A stretch of 37,863 nucleotides of DNA from an uncultured Tissierellia bacterium (GCA_937923265.1 CALAJY010000003.1:1-37863); one strand, 5' to 3'; shown: positions 25,377-33,265, numbered from the stretch's first letter. The notes: generated by a model not told the origin, from the letters alone. Made by a program: numbers and translations.

Positions 25377-27230
25377 TCATTTTTTATGTTCTTGCGCTAA
25401 AAATGTAACGATTCGCTTTGCCTGTTTCTCCGAAATTCCGGGAACCGCCCGGAGCTCTTCCGGACTCGCCTTATTAATCTCCTCCACCGTATGGAACCGG
25501 TCCAGCAGGGCCCGCTTTCGGGCAGGTCCGATGCCCGGAATGTCATCCAGCTGGGAATGCACCATTTCTTTCGAACGGAGCTTCCGATGGTAGCTGATGG
25601 CAAACCGGTGAACCTCTTCTTGCACAGCGTAGAGGTATTTGTACAAAGGTGACCGGGGATTCAACGCATACTCTTTATTATTATATAAAAGGGCCCGTGT
25701 CCGGTGCTTGTCATCTTTGACCAGACCCACCACCGGGATGGAAAGCTCCCGTGCCCGCAGGATGTCCTGACAGAGATTCACCTGGCCCTTTCCCCCGTCC
25801 ATCATGATCAGGTCCGGAAGGGCCCCAAATCCCGTTCGGGTTTTCCCCTCCGCCCGGTCCCGAAGACCGTGGTCAAAGCGGCGCCGAAGCATCTCCCGCT
25901 GGGAGGCGTATTCGTTGATGCCCTCCACCGTTCGAATCTTAAATTTTCGGTACTCCCGGGGCTGCTTACGCTCCCGATCATAGACCACCATGGATCCCAC
26001 ATTCTGTACGCCCGAGGTGTTGGAGATATCATAGGCTTCCACGCGGTGAATCCCCGAAAGCCCCAGTCGTTCTTCCAACTCATGGATTCCCCGATCGGTA
26101 TTCCTTTCCTTTCTTGCCTCCCGGCGTTCCAGGAGGGTGAGCTGCTCCTCCGCATTGTTCTGTGCGGTTTTTAACAGCTCATTTTTCTTGCCCCGCTGGG
26201 GCACAAAGATGCGAACTTTTTGCCCCTTTTTCTGGCTGAGAAAGGCTTCCAGGGCCTCTCGGTCCGTCGGTGCTTCCTCCACCACAATCTCCTTGGGGAT
26301 ATAGGGTGCATCGAGATAGAACTGTTTCAGGAAGGAAGAGAGCACCTCGGCCCGTTGATCCTGATACTCTTCCCGAATGGAAAAGTGCTGCCGATCCACC
26401 ACTTTTCCGCCCCTCTGGAAGAAGACCTGAATGGTGATTCGGTTGCTTCCCCGGGCCATGGCGATGATGTCCGCATCCATGCCGTTCACGAAGGTCACTT
26501 CCTGTTTTGCCATCAGTTCGTCCAGGTGAACGAGGTCGTCCCGAAACGCCGCCGCCCGCTCAAAATTGAGCTCTCCGGCGGCTTCCCGCATGTTTTCGGT
26601 CAACATGGCCCGAATCGTCTCATCATGGCCATTGAGAAAGCGTCGAATCTCATCCATTGCTTCCTGATACTTCTGCGGGTCGACCTTGTCCACGCAGGGA
26701 CCCGGGCATTGGTGAATAAAATAATAGAGGCAAGGTCTTTTCAGTCGCTTGCCTCCATCGATGTCCAGGGAGCAGGAGCGAATTTGATAGACTCGCTGGA
26801 GGAGTTTAATAATATCATTCACGGCATAGGCATTGGGAAAGGGACCAAAATAGGTCCCTCCGTCGTTGTGGACCTGTCTCACCTTTAAAATGCGAGGATA
26901 GGTTTCCTTGGTCAATTTAATGTAGGGATACTGTTTGTCGTCCCGCAAGAGGATGTTGTATTTGGGCGCATGTTCCTTGATGAAGTTGGACTCAAGGACC
27001 AAGGCCTCCACTTCATTTTCCACCAAAATGTACTCAAAGTGGTCCACATGCTCGACCATGGCTAAGACCTTGGGGGTCTTTCCCGAATTGCTCTTCTGAA
27101 AGTAGGACCGAACCCTCCGCTTCAAAGAGATGGCCTTGCCCACATAGATGATCGTGTTGCTTGCATCAAACATCAGATAGACTCCCGGGGAATCCGGGAG
27201 CTGTCTGAGTTCTTCCGTAAAATCCTTCAT
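25377..27230 (-). CDS. uvrC: Excinuclease ABC subunit UvrC
   Basis: A 617-residue UvrC, which makes both incisions in nucleotide excision repair with UvrA/UvrB. It has the N-terminal GIY-YIG nuclease (LPDSPGVYLMFD, then IIYVGKA), the Cys-containing region with CPGPC at about residue 174, a UVR domain (about 200-235), the RNase H-like endonuclease domain (VEAYDISNTSG, and MMDGGKGQVN) and C-terminal tandem helix-hairpin-helix motifs (LDDIPGIGPARKRALL and LRAVPGISEKQAKRI). It starts 3 bases after the aminopeptidase stop with no strong ribosome site, so its translation is probably coupled. Confidence 0.98.
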   Translation of the reverse strand: MKDFTEELRQLPDSPGVYLMFDASNTIIYVGKAISLKRRVRSYFQKSNSGKTPKVLAMVEHVDHFEYILVENEVEALVLESNFIKEHAPKYNILLRDDKQYPYIKLTKETYPRILKVRQVHNDGGTYFGPFPNAYAVNDIIKLLQRVYQIRSCSLDIDGGKRLKRPCLYYFIHQCPGPCVDKVDPQKYQEAMDEIRRFLNGHDETIRAMLTENMREAAGELNFERAAAFRDDLVHLDELMAKQEVTFVNGMDADIIAMARGSNRITIQVFFQRGGKVVDRQHFSIREEYQDQRAEVLSSFLKQFYLDAPYIPKEIVVEEAPTDREALEAFLSQKKGQKVRIFVPQRGKKNELLKTAQNNAEEQLTLLERREARKERNTDRGIHELEERLGLSGIHRVEAYDISNTSGVQNVGSMVVYDRERKQPREYRKFKIRTVEGINEYASQREMLRRRFDHGLRDRAEGKTRTGFGALPDLIMMDGGKGQVNLCQDILRARELSIPVVGLVKDDKHRTRALLYNNKEYALNPRSPLYKYLYAVQEEVHRFAISYHRKLRSKEMVHSQLDDIPGIGPARKRALLDRFHTVEEINKASPEELRAVPGISEKQAKRIVTFLAQEHKK

Positions 27231-27233
27231 CGG

Positions 27234-29012
27234 TTACCGCGAAACCTCTTTGCAGCGTTCCACTAAATAGGCCAGTTCTTCGCCCTCTAAATAGGGACGG
27301 AGCAGCTCTTCGCAGTGGGCATTGTAGGCATTCAACCATTGAAGTTCCCAATCTTCCATGAGCTCCACCTTTAGGGGGCGGGTGTCGATGGGCACCCAGG
27401 TCAGAGATTCCAACTTCAGGAACTGTCCGAATTCATTCTTCTCATCTTCCACGCAGAGCGTGATCGATTCGGTCCGAATTCCATGAGAACCCGCAATATA
27501 GAGACCCGGCTCCATGCTGGTCACCATGCCCGGAACAATCTCAATGCCTCGGTCATTGCTTCCGAAGTTCTGCGGTCCCTCATGAACCCCGAGCATGTGG
27601 CCCACACCATGGCCGGTTCCATGGTGAAAGTCCTTGTGATGACGGAGCAAGGGCTCCCGCACGATGGAGTGGAGGTAGTTGCCCTTTGTTCCCTTCGGAA
27701 AGACCGCATTCATGCCCGCGATATGGGCTTTCAGCACCAGGGTATAGTCCTCTTTTTCCTCGTCGGTCGTGGGACCCATCGCATAGGTCCGCGTGATATC
27801 GGTGGTTCCTTCAATATACTGTGCTCCGCTGTCCACCAGCAGCAGGCCCTTCTCCTGAATGGTCGCCGGTTGATCGTTCTTCATCGGATCATAGTGAACG
27901 ATGGCGGCGTTGGCACCATAGCCCACAATGGCGGCGAAGCTGTCCTCTAAAAAGTCCCCCTGCTCCTGGCGGAAGCGTTGGAGGCGGTTCGCAGCGGACT
28001 TCTCGTTTACGCCGCCCGTCTTTGCTCCCGTTTCCACCCAGTTGAAGAATTTCACCAGGGCGATTCCGTCCTTTAAGAAAGCTTTCTTCGTGTTGGCAAT
28101 TTCCACCTCATTTTTGATGGCCTTCATCAGCGTCGTTAGGTTCATGCCATTCTTGATTTTTACGTTATCGGACAGGGACTGGAAGGCGGTGATGTTGACG
28201 TAGTTTTGATCCAGGTAAACCACCTTCTGTCCGGGAATCTTTTCAAGGGTGTCAAAGACCGCATCATAGTTGTAGATCTCCACACCCGCCTTCTTTAAAG
28301 GCTCCTCGACTTCCTGGGTGAGCTTGCTGCTGTCAATAAAGAGCAGGGCCCGGTCCTGAGAAATCAAGGAATAGCAGAGAACCACGGGGGTGTCTTCCAC
28401 ATCCCAGCCGCGAATATTAAACAGGTAGCAGCTGTCGGTTAGGGACCCGATAAAGGTGTAATCGGCCTCCCGGTCCTTCATCATGTAACGGAGAATGGTC
28501 AGCTTTTCCTCGATGCTGCTCCCCGTGTATTTCTCAGGATAGAAATAGGCCGGCTTGTGAGGAAGGGCGGGACGGTCCTCCCAAATATCCCCCACAAAGT
28601 CCATATCGCTCAGTAAAAGGCGGGTCCCCATGGATTGAGACAATTTTTTATAGGAGGAGGTTGCCATGGTGAGCCCATTAAAGCCAATCTTCCCAAAGGC
28701 GGATACATGATCCTTTAAAAATTCTTCCGTGGTCGGATCTTCCGTTCCCATGCGATAGAGCCGGAAGGGGCTGCCCTTCAGCTCTTCCTCCGCCTGCAAG
28801 AAATACCGACTATCGGTCCACAGCCCACACTCCTCTTGGGTCACAATGGCGGTGCCTGCGGATCCGGTGAATCCGGAAATAAATTCTCTGTCCTTATAAT
28901 GGGCGGGCACATATTCCGACTGGTGGGGATCTGACGTCGGGATGATATAGGCCTCCAGGCCTCGTTCCGCCATTTTTTCTCGAAGTTGATCGACTCTTTG
29001 CTGTATATTCAT
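27234..29012 (-). CDS. Aminopeptidase P family (M24B) Xaa-Pro metallopeptidase, three-domain type
   Basis: A 592-residue cytoplasmic aminopeptidase P that removes an N-terminal residue before proline. Two creatinase-like N-terminal domains (about 1-290) precede the pita-bread catalytic domain and a short C-terminal extension. Metal ligands are in LLVDSGAQY and TTDITRT (two Asp), GTGHGVGHMLG (His), SMEPGLY and TESITLCVE (Glu). The long form is known from eukaryotes and many Firmicutes. ATG 29012 is set by GGAGG five bases upstream; an in-frame TTG at 29027 has none. It is the first gene of an operon with uvrC and hprK. Confidence 0.95.
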   Translation of the reverse strand: MNIQQRVDQLREKMAERGLEAYIIPTSDPHQSEYVPAHYKDREFISGFTGSAGTAIVTQEECGLWTDSRYFLQAEEELKGSPFRLYRMGTEDPTTEEFLKDHVSAFGKIGFNGLTMATSSYKKLSQSMGTRLLLSDMDFVGDIWEDRPALPHKPAYFYPEKYTGSSIEEKLTILRYMMKDREADYTFIGSLTDSCYLFNIRGWDVEDTPVVLCYSLISQDRALLFIDSSKLTQEVEEPLKKAGVEIYNYDAVFDTLEKIPGQKVVYLDQNYVNITAFQSLSDNVKIKNGMNLTTLMKAIKNEVEIANTKKAFLKDGIALVKFFNWVETGAKTGGVNEKSAANRLQRFRQEQGDFLEDSFAAIVGYGANAAIVHYDPMKNDQPATIQEKGLLLVDSGAQYIEGTTDITRTYAMGPTTDEEKEDYTLVLKAHIAGMNAVFPKGTKGNYLHSIVREPLLRHHKDFHHGTGHGVGHMLGVHEGPQNFGSNDRGIEIVPGMVTSMEPGLYIAGSHGIRTESITLCVEDEKNEFGQFLKLESLTWVPIDTRPLKVELMEDWELQWLNAYNAHCEELLRPYLEGEELAYLVERCKEVSR

Positions 29013-29048
29013 GAAATCCTCCTTCAACTCTGACTTCTTATCCCCTAT

Positions 29049-29079
29049 ATTATAGTCATATTTGTCAGAATCGGGTCAA
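29049..29079 (-). promoter_or_regulatory. Promoter of the aminopeptidase-uvrC-hprK operon
   Basis: A perfect TATAAT (29054-29049, minus strand) lies about 35 bases upstream of ATG 29012. A TTGACC (29079-29074) is 19 bases further upstream. The spacing is longer than ideal, but the -10 is strong. Confidence 0.55.
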
Positions 29080-29102
29080 CTGTTCAAAGACAGGGAATCT
29101 GG

Positions 29103-29108
29103 TAGAAT
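29103..29108 (+). promoter_or_regulatory. ychF: Candidate extended -10 of ychF
   Basis: TGGTAGAAT contains a TG extension and TAGAAT (5/6) 29 bases upstream of the ychF start. No good -35 is seen at the correct distance. It lies back-to-back with the promoter of the aminopeptidase operon. Confidence 0.4.
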
Positions 29109-29137
29109 AAGGAGAGTAGAAAAGATTGGAGTGAAGA

Positions 29138-30235
29138 ATGAAATTAGGTATCGTCGGACTTCCCAATGTGGGTAAGTCCACATTATTCAACGCCATTACC
29201 AAAGCGGGCGCACAAGCAGAAAATTATCCTTTTACCACCATTGAGCCCAATGTGGGGCTGGTTTCCGTTCCGGATCCTCGTTTGGAAGTCTTAACGAAGA
29301 TGCACCAATCCAAAAAGACAATCCCTGCCACCATTGAGTTCTATGATATCGCAGGCCTTGTGAAAGGGGCGAGCAAGGGGGAAGGATTGGGCAATAAATT
29401 CTTGGGCAACATCCGCGAATGCGACGCCATCGTTCAGGTGCTGCGCTGCTTTGAAGATGCAAACATCACGCATGTGGACGGCACGGTCGATCCCTTGCGA
29501 GACATTGAGACCATTAATTTGGAGCTTATCCTCTCCGACTTGGAGCTAATCGATAAGCTCTTGGCCAAACAGGAAAAAATTGCCCGAACCGATAAGGATG
29601 CCCGGGAAGAAGCCGGCCTCTTGGAACGGATTCATACCGTCCTCAACGAGGGAAAATCGGCCCGAGTCCTGGACTTGACCGAGGAGGAGGAAAAGTTCCT
29701 CCGCTCCTACCAGCTTCTTTCTACCAAGCCCATCATCTATGTCTGCAATGTGTCGGAAGAGGAAGTAGCGGACGATGGGGCTTCCAGTACTTTCGTCCGG
29801 GAGGTCAGAAAGTTTGCGGAAACGGAAAAGGCTCCTATCGTGGTCATCTCCGCAAAGGCCGAGCAGGAGATCTCCGAATTGGAGGACCCCGAAGAGAGAA
29901 GGGAGTTCCTGGAGATGATGGGGTTGGAGACCTCGGGTCTGGACCGCCTGATCGTCGCCTCCTATGACCTCTTAGGTTTGATTTCCTTCCTCACTACCGG
30001 AGAGGATGAGACGCGCGCCTGGACCATCAAGAAAAACACCCCCGCCGTGCAGGCCGCCGGAAAAATTCACACGGATATCCAGAGAGGCTTTATTCGCGCG
30101 GAAGTGGTTTCCTACGAGGATTTGATGGAGTGCGGCTCTCTGCTTCAGGCTCGCGAGAAGGGCAAGGTTCGCCTGGAGGGCAAGGACTATCTGATGCAGG
30201 ACGGGGATATCGTCCACTTCCGCTTCAACGTGTAA
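29138..30235 (+). CDS. ychF: Redox-regulated ATPase YchF (Obg-like)
   Basis: A 365-residue universally conserved P-loop ATPase of the Obg family. It shows the G1 motif GLPNVGKST (residues 6-14), FTTIEPNVG in switch I and DIAGLVKGASKGEGLGN in switch II. The usual NKxD specificity motif is replaced by sequence near YVCNVSEE, the family trait that makes it prefer ATP over GTP. A helical coiled insert and a C-terminal TGS domain (DLLGLISFLTTG... to VHFRFNV) follow. It associates with ribosomes. GGAGTG precedes ATG 29138. It is monocistronic and closed by a bidirectional terminator. Confidence 0.98.
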   Translation: MKLGIVGLPNVGKSTLFNAITKAGAQAENYPFTTIEPNVGLVSVPDPRLEVLTKMHQSKKTIPATIEFYDIAGLVKGASKGEGLGNKFLGNIRECDAIVQVLRCFEDANITHVDGTVDPLRDIETINLELILSDLELIDKLLAKQEKIARTDKDAREEAGLLERIHTVLNEGKSARVLDLTEEEEKFLRSYQLLSTKPIIYVCNVSEEEVADDGASSTFVREVRKFAETEKAPIVVISAKAEQEISELEDPEERREFLEMMGLETSGLDRLIVASYDLLGLISFLTTGEDETRAWTIKKNTPAVQAAGKIHTDIQRGFIRAEVVSYEDLMECGSLLQAREKGKVRLEGKDYLMQDGDIVHFRFNV

Positions 30236-30263
30236 GCAGAAGGGGCATGTTGCTGAAAAAACA

Positions 30264-30302
30264 GAAAAAGAGCGGGGTGGGGTTCCATCCTGCTCTTTTT
30301 TA
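30264..30302. terminator. Bidirectional terminator shared by ychF and the small minus-strand genes
   Basis: A stem AGAGCgGGGTGG / CCATCCtGCTCT with a 4-base loop (one mismatch) is flanked by an A run on the left and a T run on the right. It can therefore end ychF reading right (TTTTTTAT) and the small-gene pair reading left (CTCTTTTTCTGTTTTTT). It begins about 30 bases after the ychF stop and lies 55 bases beyond the stop of the 51-aa gene. Confidence 0.85.
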
Positions 30303-30356
30303 TCAGGGAAGAAAAGGCTGAGAAAAGGGGATTCCCGGTCAGTGAAAATTCGTCCG

Positions 30357-30512
30357 TTACGAGCGCCCAAAGTTGAGAAAAAGCAGCACCAAAAAGGCGG
30401 TCAAAAAGGCCCCTTGGATCATGAGATGAACAGGGTCTCTGTCAAAGATTGGCTTTTTCATAATAAAGGTCCGAACCGCAAAATATACAGCGACAATCGC
30501 CAGGTAAATCAA
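30357..30512 (-). CDS. Small two-helix membrane protein, 51 aa, unknown function
   Basis: A 51-residue frame beginning at TTG 30512. It consists of a first hydrophobic helix (IYLAIVAVYFAVRTFIM), a short charged loop (KKPIFDRDP) and a second helix (MIQGAFLTAFLVLLFLNF), ending GRS. The lack of an ATG is compensated by GAGG eight bases upstream, formed at the stop of the preceding small gene, which suggests coupled translation. The two-helix, charged-loop structure is hard to get by chance, so I think it is real; I do not recognise a family. It could be a small membrane regulator or a toxin-like peptide. An alternative is one longer gene split by a frameshift, because the upstream frame is offset by one base. 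Confidence 0.6.
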   Translation of the reverse strand: MIYLAIVAVYFAVRTFIMKKPIFDRDPVHLMIQGAFLTAFLVLLFLNFGRS

Positions 30513-30522
30513 AACACGGTCC

Positions 30523-30624
30523 TCATTTGATCACCGCCTGTTTCTGCGACTCCAACGAATCATGGAGGAATCCATCCGCAGACGTTTTTATGAAGCGAGT
30601 TTCCCGAAAGTGTTTCTTTCCCAT
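30523..30624 (-). CDS. Small soluble basic protein, 33 aa, unknown function
   Basis: ATG 30624 is preceded by AAAGGA seven bases upstream and opens a 33-residue frame rich in Lys, Arg and His (begins MGKKHFRETRF, ends SQKQAVIK) and ending TGA at 30525-30523. The TGA itself lies within the TGAGG ribosome site of the 51-aa gene. There is no hydrophobic segment. Its ribosome site, its promoter and the tight spacing to the next gene support it, but the short length means coding cannot be proven from one sequence. Confidence 0.5.
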   Translation of the reverse strand: MGKKHFRETRFIKTSADGFLHDSLESQKQAVIK

Positions 30625-30719
30625 TTTCTTGTCCTTTCTTAAAATAAATCCTCTTTCCCTACATCCTTCTTCTAAGTAAAATAAATCGCATCATCTGTAT
30701 AATCGCAACTATTTATATG

Positions 30720-30748
30720 TATATACAAATTAACCTACGATTTATCAA
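30720..30748 (-). promoter_or_regulatory. Candidate promoter of the two small genes
   Basis: TTGATA (30748-30743) and TATATA (30725-30720) are 17 bases apart on the minus strand within a very A+T-rich stretch (30640-30800), about 95 bases upstream of the first small gene. Other TATA-like hexamers nearby (such as TTATAC at about 30700) could serve instead. The back-to-back neighbour is the tRNA promoter. Confidence 0.4.
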
Positions 30749-30796
30749 GAAATGGTTCCTTTCACCAACCCATTCTTTCGGGGATTCCTCTTTCAT

Positions 30797-30824
30797 TTGC
30801 ATTTTTGAAAAATTCTGGTAAAAT
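30797..30824 (+). promoter_or_regulatory. Candidate promoter of tRNA-Arg
   Basis: TAAAAT (30819-30824) with a TGG extension is a good extended -10, 22 bases before the tRNA. TTGCAT (30797-30802) is 16 bases upstream and only half matches consensus. A TTGAAA at 30805 is too close. Confidence 0.45.
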
Positions 30825-30845
30825 ATAAATTACTGAAAAAAACAT

Positions 30846-30917
30846 GTGCCATTAGCGCAGTGGAAGCGCGTCACTCTCCGGAAGTGAAGGACGTAGGTTC
30901 GAATCCTACATGGCACG
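30846..30917 (+). tRNA. tRNA-Arg (anticodon CCG)
   Basis: A full cloverleaf of 72 bases: acceptor GTGCCAT/ATGGCAC (7 bp), D stem GCGC/GCGC with a short loop AGTGGAA, anticodon stem TCACT/AGTGA with loop CTCCGGA, so anticodon CCG reading CGG, variable region AGGAC, and T stem GTAGG/CCTAC with loop TTCGAAT. The discriminator base is G, and CCA is not encoded, so it must be added enzymatically. It stands alone, directly followed by a terminator. Confidence 0.95.
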
Positions 30918-30918
30918 T

Positions 30919-30950
30919 AAAAGGGAGGACCCTCGGGTCCTCCCTTTTTT
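30919..30950 (+). terminator. Terminator after tRNA-Arg
   Basis: A long perfect stem AAAAGGGAGGACC / GGTCCTCCCTTTT with a CTCG loop runs into a T6 run. It begins two bases after the tRNA. It is almost symmetric, so it may also stop transcription of the D,D-carboxypeptidase operon from the other side (stop at 30980). Confidence 0.9.
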
Positions 30951-30979
30951 CTATTTATTGGATGGATTCGCTTTCTCCA

Positions 30980-32218
30980 TTAAAAGGCCAGGCCAAACAA
31001 AAAGGTGAACAGATTTTGGGTGGCTCGCCACAGGCGGGAAAACAGTCCGGAAGCCTCCACCGCCTGATGAGAGACAATGTCAATCTTCTTTAACTCTTTT
31101 CCGTCCTGGGAGATATGGATGGTTCCCATCACCTGCCCCTCTTTAACGGGGGCCTGAATTCCCTTTTGGAGCTCATAATTCACGCTGAACTGCTGGTCCG
31201 CATAGGAAATCGTCCGGTAGCTCTCCTTCGGATAAAGAACCACGGAATCCGGTTCCCCGTTCGGCAAGGAGTAGCGACTGATGGGCTTCTCTTCGTCCAC
31301 AATGAGATGGGGGGCAAAGGATCCGGAGACAAAATCCACAATCTCCATGGTGGTTCGCTTTCTCGCCTCTTTCGTCGGCGCCCCCATCATGACGGAAATC
31401 ACGGGGAAGCTCTCCCCCTTGGTCGAGGACTGGATCGAATAATATCCCGTGAAGCAGTAGCCCGCTTCCTGGGTAAAGCCTGTTTTCAACCCCTTGAGTC
31501 CCTTGATGCCGGGAACGGATTCCGAGATTGTGGACGGCTTCTTGAAGTTTCGTTCGGGCTCGTCAAGGATCTGAAGTTTGCTGTACTCTTCCACCTCCGG
31601 AAATTCACGAACGATGGCGGAGGCCAGAAGGAACATGTCTTTTGCCGTTGACACATTGTACTTTCCCTGCACCGTAAAGCCATTGGCATTGATAAACTGC
31701 GTGTGGGCCATTCCCAGGTTCTTGGCTTCCCGGTTCATCCGCTGCACAAAGCCAGCCTCACTTCCGCCTCCCGCATGCTCCGCCAAGGCAATCGCCGCAT
31801 CGTTTCCCGAAACCACCATCATACCCTTTAATAAGTTCTCGAGAGAGATTTTTTCCCCCGCCTTCAGGCCATAATTGGAAGATCCCGCCGTGTTAAAAGC
31901 GGCTGCGGTGGGAGATATCGTCGCCTCGGTGGAGAGGGAATACTTTCCCTCCCGAATATCCTTCTTTACCAGGTAATAGGTCATCAACTTGGTCATGGAA
32001 GCAATGCCCGCGGGCGTCTCTCCGTCCTTTTCCAAAAGCACCTTCCCCGTGTTGGGGTCTCCCACCAGCAGGGCTTTCAGGGACGAGTAGTAACTGAAAT
32101 GTTCCTGAAGGTCCTCTTCCGCCCTCCCTCGCATTCCGGGAAACAGCATGCTGCTCACCATGAGAAGAGCGAGGACAAGCCCCGTCCATTTTACGCGTTT
32201 CATCCTTTTTTTCTCCAT
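30980..32218 (-). CDS. Serine-type D-alanyl-D-alanine carboxypeptidase (S11, low-molecular-weight PBP)
   Basis: A 412-residue precursor that trims the terminal D-Ala from peptidoglycan pentapeptides outside the membrane and is a target of beta-lactams. It has a signal peptide (hydrophobic 11-28, cleavage near GRA-EE), then the catalytic triad motifs S74-M-T-K77, S137-G-N139 and K245-T-G247. A C-terminal PBP5-like beta domain precedes an amphipathic/hydrophobic end (SRLWRATQNLFTFLFGLAF) that should hold it to the membrane. ATG 32218 overlaps the stop of the upstream gene as TAATG, with GGGGAGG upstream, so the two are translated together. Further in-frame ATGs are less well placed. Confidence 0.95.
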   Translation of the reverse strand: MEKKRMKRVKWTGLVLALLMVSSMLFPGMRGRAEEDLQEHFSYYSSLKALLVGDPNTGKVLLEKDGETPAGIASMTKLMTYYLVKKDIREGKYSLSTEATISPTAAAFNTAGSSNYGLKAGEKISLENLLKGMMVVSGNDAAIALAEHAGGGSEAGFVQRMNREAKNLGMAHTQFINANGFTVQGKYNVSTAKDMFLLASAIVREFPEVEEYSKLQILDEPERNFKKPSTISESVPGIKGLKGLKTGFTQEAGYCFTGYYSIQSSTKGESFPVISVMMGAPTKEARKRTTMEIVDFVSGSFAPHLIVDEEKPISRYSLPNGEPDSVVLYPKESYRTISYADQQFSVNYELQKGIQAPVKEGQVMGTIHISQDGKELKKIDIVSHQAVEASGLFSRLWRATQNLFTFLFGLAF

Positions 32219-33135
32219 TACTTTCCTCCCCGTTCCTCTTCCCAAAAGCCGCGAAACAGGCGCAACAGTTCCACGTCCGTCCTCCGTGGATAGGAGAAGA
32301 TTCCCGCCTGGTCTAATTTTAAACCGCTTTTTCGAAAGAGCATACAGGCCTGGAAGATGGCATCCCAGATGCGGGCAACCTCCGAAAAGGCAAAGGAGCG
32401 GAGGAGATGATCATAGCAAACCTCATCCATGTAAGCGCTGAGATTCTCCCCATGATCCCCTAAATTGAGCCGAAAATCCGCATCAAAGGCAGTTGCTGCC
32501 TTGGAAATTTCCAGAAGCGGCTGTCTTGCGCTCTCTAAAAAAAGTTGGGACGACAAGACTTCCCCCCGATGCAGCGAAATCGCCGCATCCATGACCGAAG
32601 AAAAAAAGCGGCTGCACCAGAGTTGACACTGCCCCTCATCCGGTCTCTTGCAGCGATGGGACAGGTCTGTCGGTTCCTGCTGTTCCGTCATCTGTTGATC
32701 CTTATCGACGAGGAGTCGATGCAGGCTCTCCTCTTCGAGAGCAGGGGATAGATACGTCGGATCATAAAACGTAAGATTAAAGCGAACCCCGCCTTCAAAG
32801 GCCAGCCGAATGCGGTCTTCCTTCCGGAGGCCCTGCGAAAACCCGCCGGCCAGAATGGGGGTCTCGCCAAAGATGGTCTTCCAGACCACATGATCCAGAT
32901 GAAAATCCCCTGCAACGGCCAGGTACCACTCATAGAGGGGAAAGTGCTTCTTCACGGCGGCTCGATTCACGGCCTCGCCGCAGAGGGCCAGGGCACGAAT
33001 TTTCTCGTTGCTCTCCGCCCAATGCACCATGGTGGCAGAGAGTCTCTTTTCCTTCTCTTCCACCGTTTCGACATCCTCTTCCTTGCCCTTGGGTTTGCTG
33101 TTTTGGATCTGTGTGCGATTATCCTGCGTATCCAT
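32218..33135 (-). CDS. Degenerate ANT(6)-like (aminoglycoside 6-adenylyltransferase fold) protein, probable pseudoenzyme
   Basis: A 305-residue protein. After a charged N-terminal tail (1-35), residues 36-275 follow the layout of AadE/ANT(6) nucleotidyltransferases: EKIRALALCGEAVN at the strand where the family has GSRVN, FPLYEWYLAV where it has FQDYDI, VRFNLTF where it has RIDLTL, then LLVDKDQ, a C-S segment, and a helical C-terminal half (DADFRLNLG, ARIWDAIFQACMLFR). The Ser of GS is Glu54 and the three metal-binding Asp positions are Leu67, Glu69 and Asn120, so normal nucleotidyl transfer looks impossible or greatly changed. It has a GGGGGGAG site and is translationally coupled to the D,D-carboxypeptidase. 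Family assignment rests on my reading of the pattern and not on a search. An active aminoglycoside-modifying role is unlikely. Confidence 0.7.
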   Translation of the reverse strand: MDTQDNRTQIQNSKPKGKEEDVETVEEKEKRLSATMVHWAESNEKIRALALCGEAVNRAAVKKHFPLYEWYLAVAGDFHLDHVVWKTIFGETPILAGGFSQGLRKEDRIRLAFEGGVRFNLTFYDPTYLSPALEEESLHRLLVDKDQQMTEQQEPTDLSHRCKRPDEGQCQLWCSRFFSSVMDAAISLHRGEVLSSQLFLESARQPLLEISKAATAFDADFRLNLGDHGENLSAYMDEVCYDHLLRSFAFSEVARIWDAIFQACMLFRKSGLKLDQAGIFSYPRRTDVELLRLFRGFWEEERGGK

Positions 33136-33184
33136 CCGTATCTCCCCCCCTTGCTATCACATTCTCCGCTTTCGTCTATGGGTA

Positions 33185-33212
33185 ATTATATCTTATTTTT
33201 CTGCGGAATAAA
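33185..33212 (-). promoter_or_regulatory. Candidate promoter of the ANT(6)-like/D,D-carboxypeptidase operon
   Basis: A perfect TATAAT (33190-33185, minus strand) lies 50 bases upstream of ATG 33135. A poor -35 (TTTATT, about 33212-33207) is 16 bases upstream and overlaps the T run of the hppA terminator. The -10 is convincing, the -35 is not. Confidence 0.45.
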
Positions 33213-33244
33213 AAAAGCGGTGAAATCCTTCGATTTCACCGCTT
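33209..33244 (-). terminator. hppA: Rho-independent terminator of hppA
   Basis: A 13-bp perfect stem AAGCGGTGAAATC / GATTTCACCGCTT with a 4-base loop (33215-33244) is followed, in minus-strand reading, by a T run. It begins about 20 bases after the hppA stop. Confidence 0.9.
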
Positions 33245-33265
33245 CGTTTCCCCGGTTCCCCGCGA

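Noticed and set aside
30342..30530. A 62-codon plus-strand frame downstream of ychF
   Set aside because: It has no ribosome site, lies after the ychF terminator and is antisense to the two-helix 51-aa frame, whose composition is far more protein-like.
32218..33135. Functional aminoglycoside resistance gene
   Set aside because: The nucleotide- and metal-binding residues expected for ANT(6) are replaced, so I do not claim resistance.
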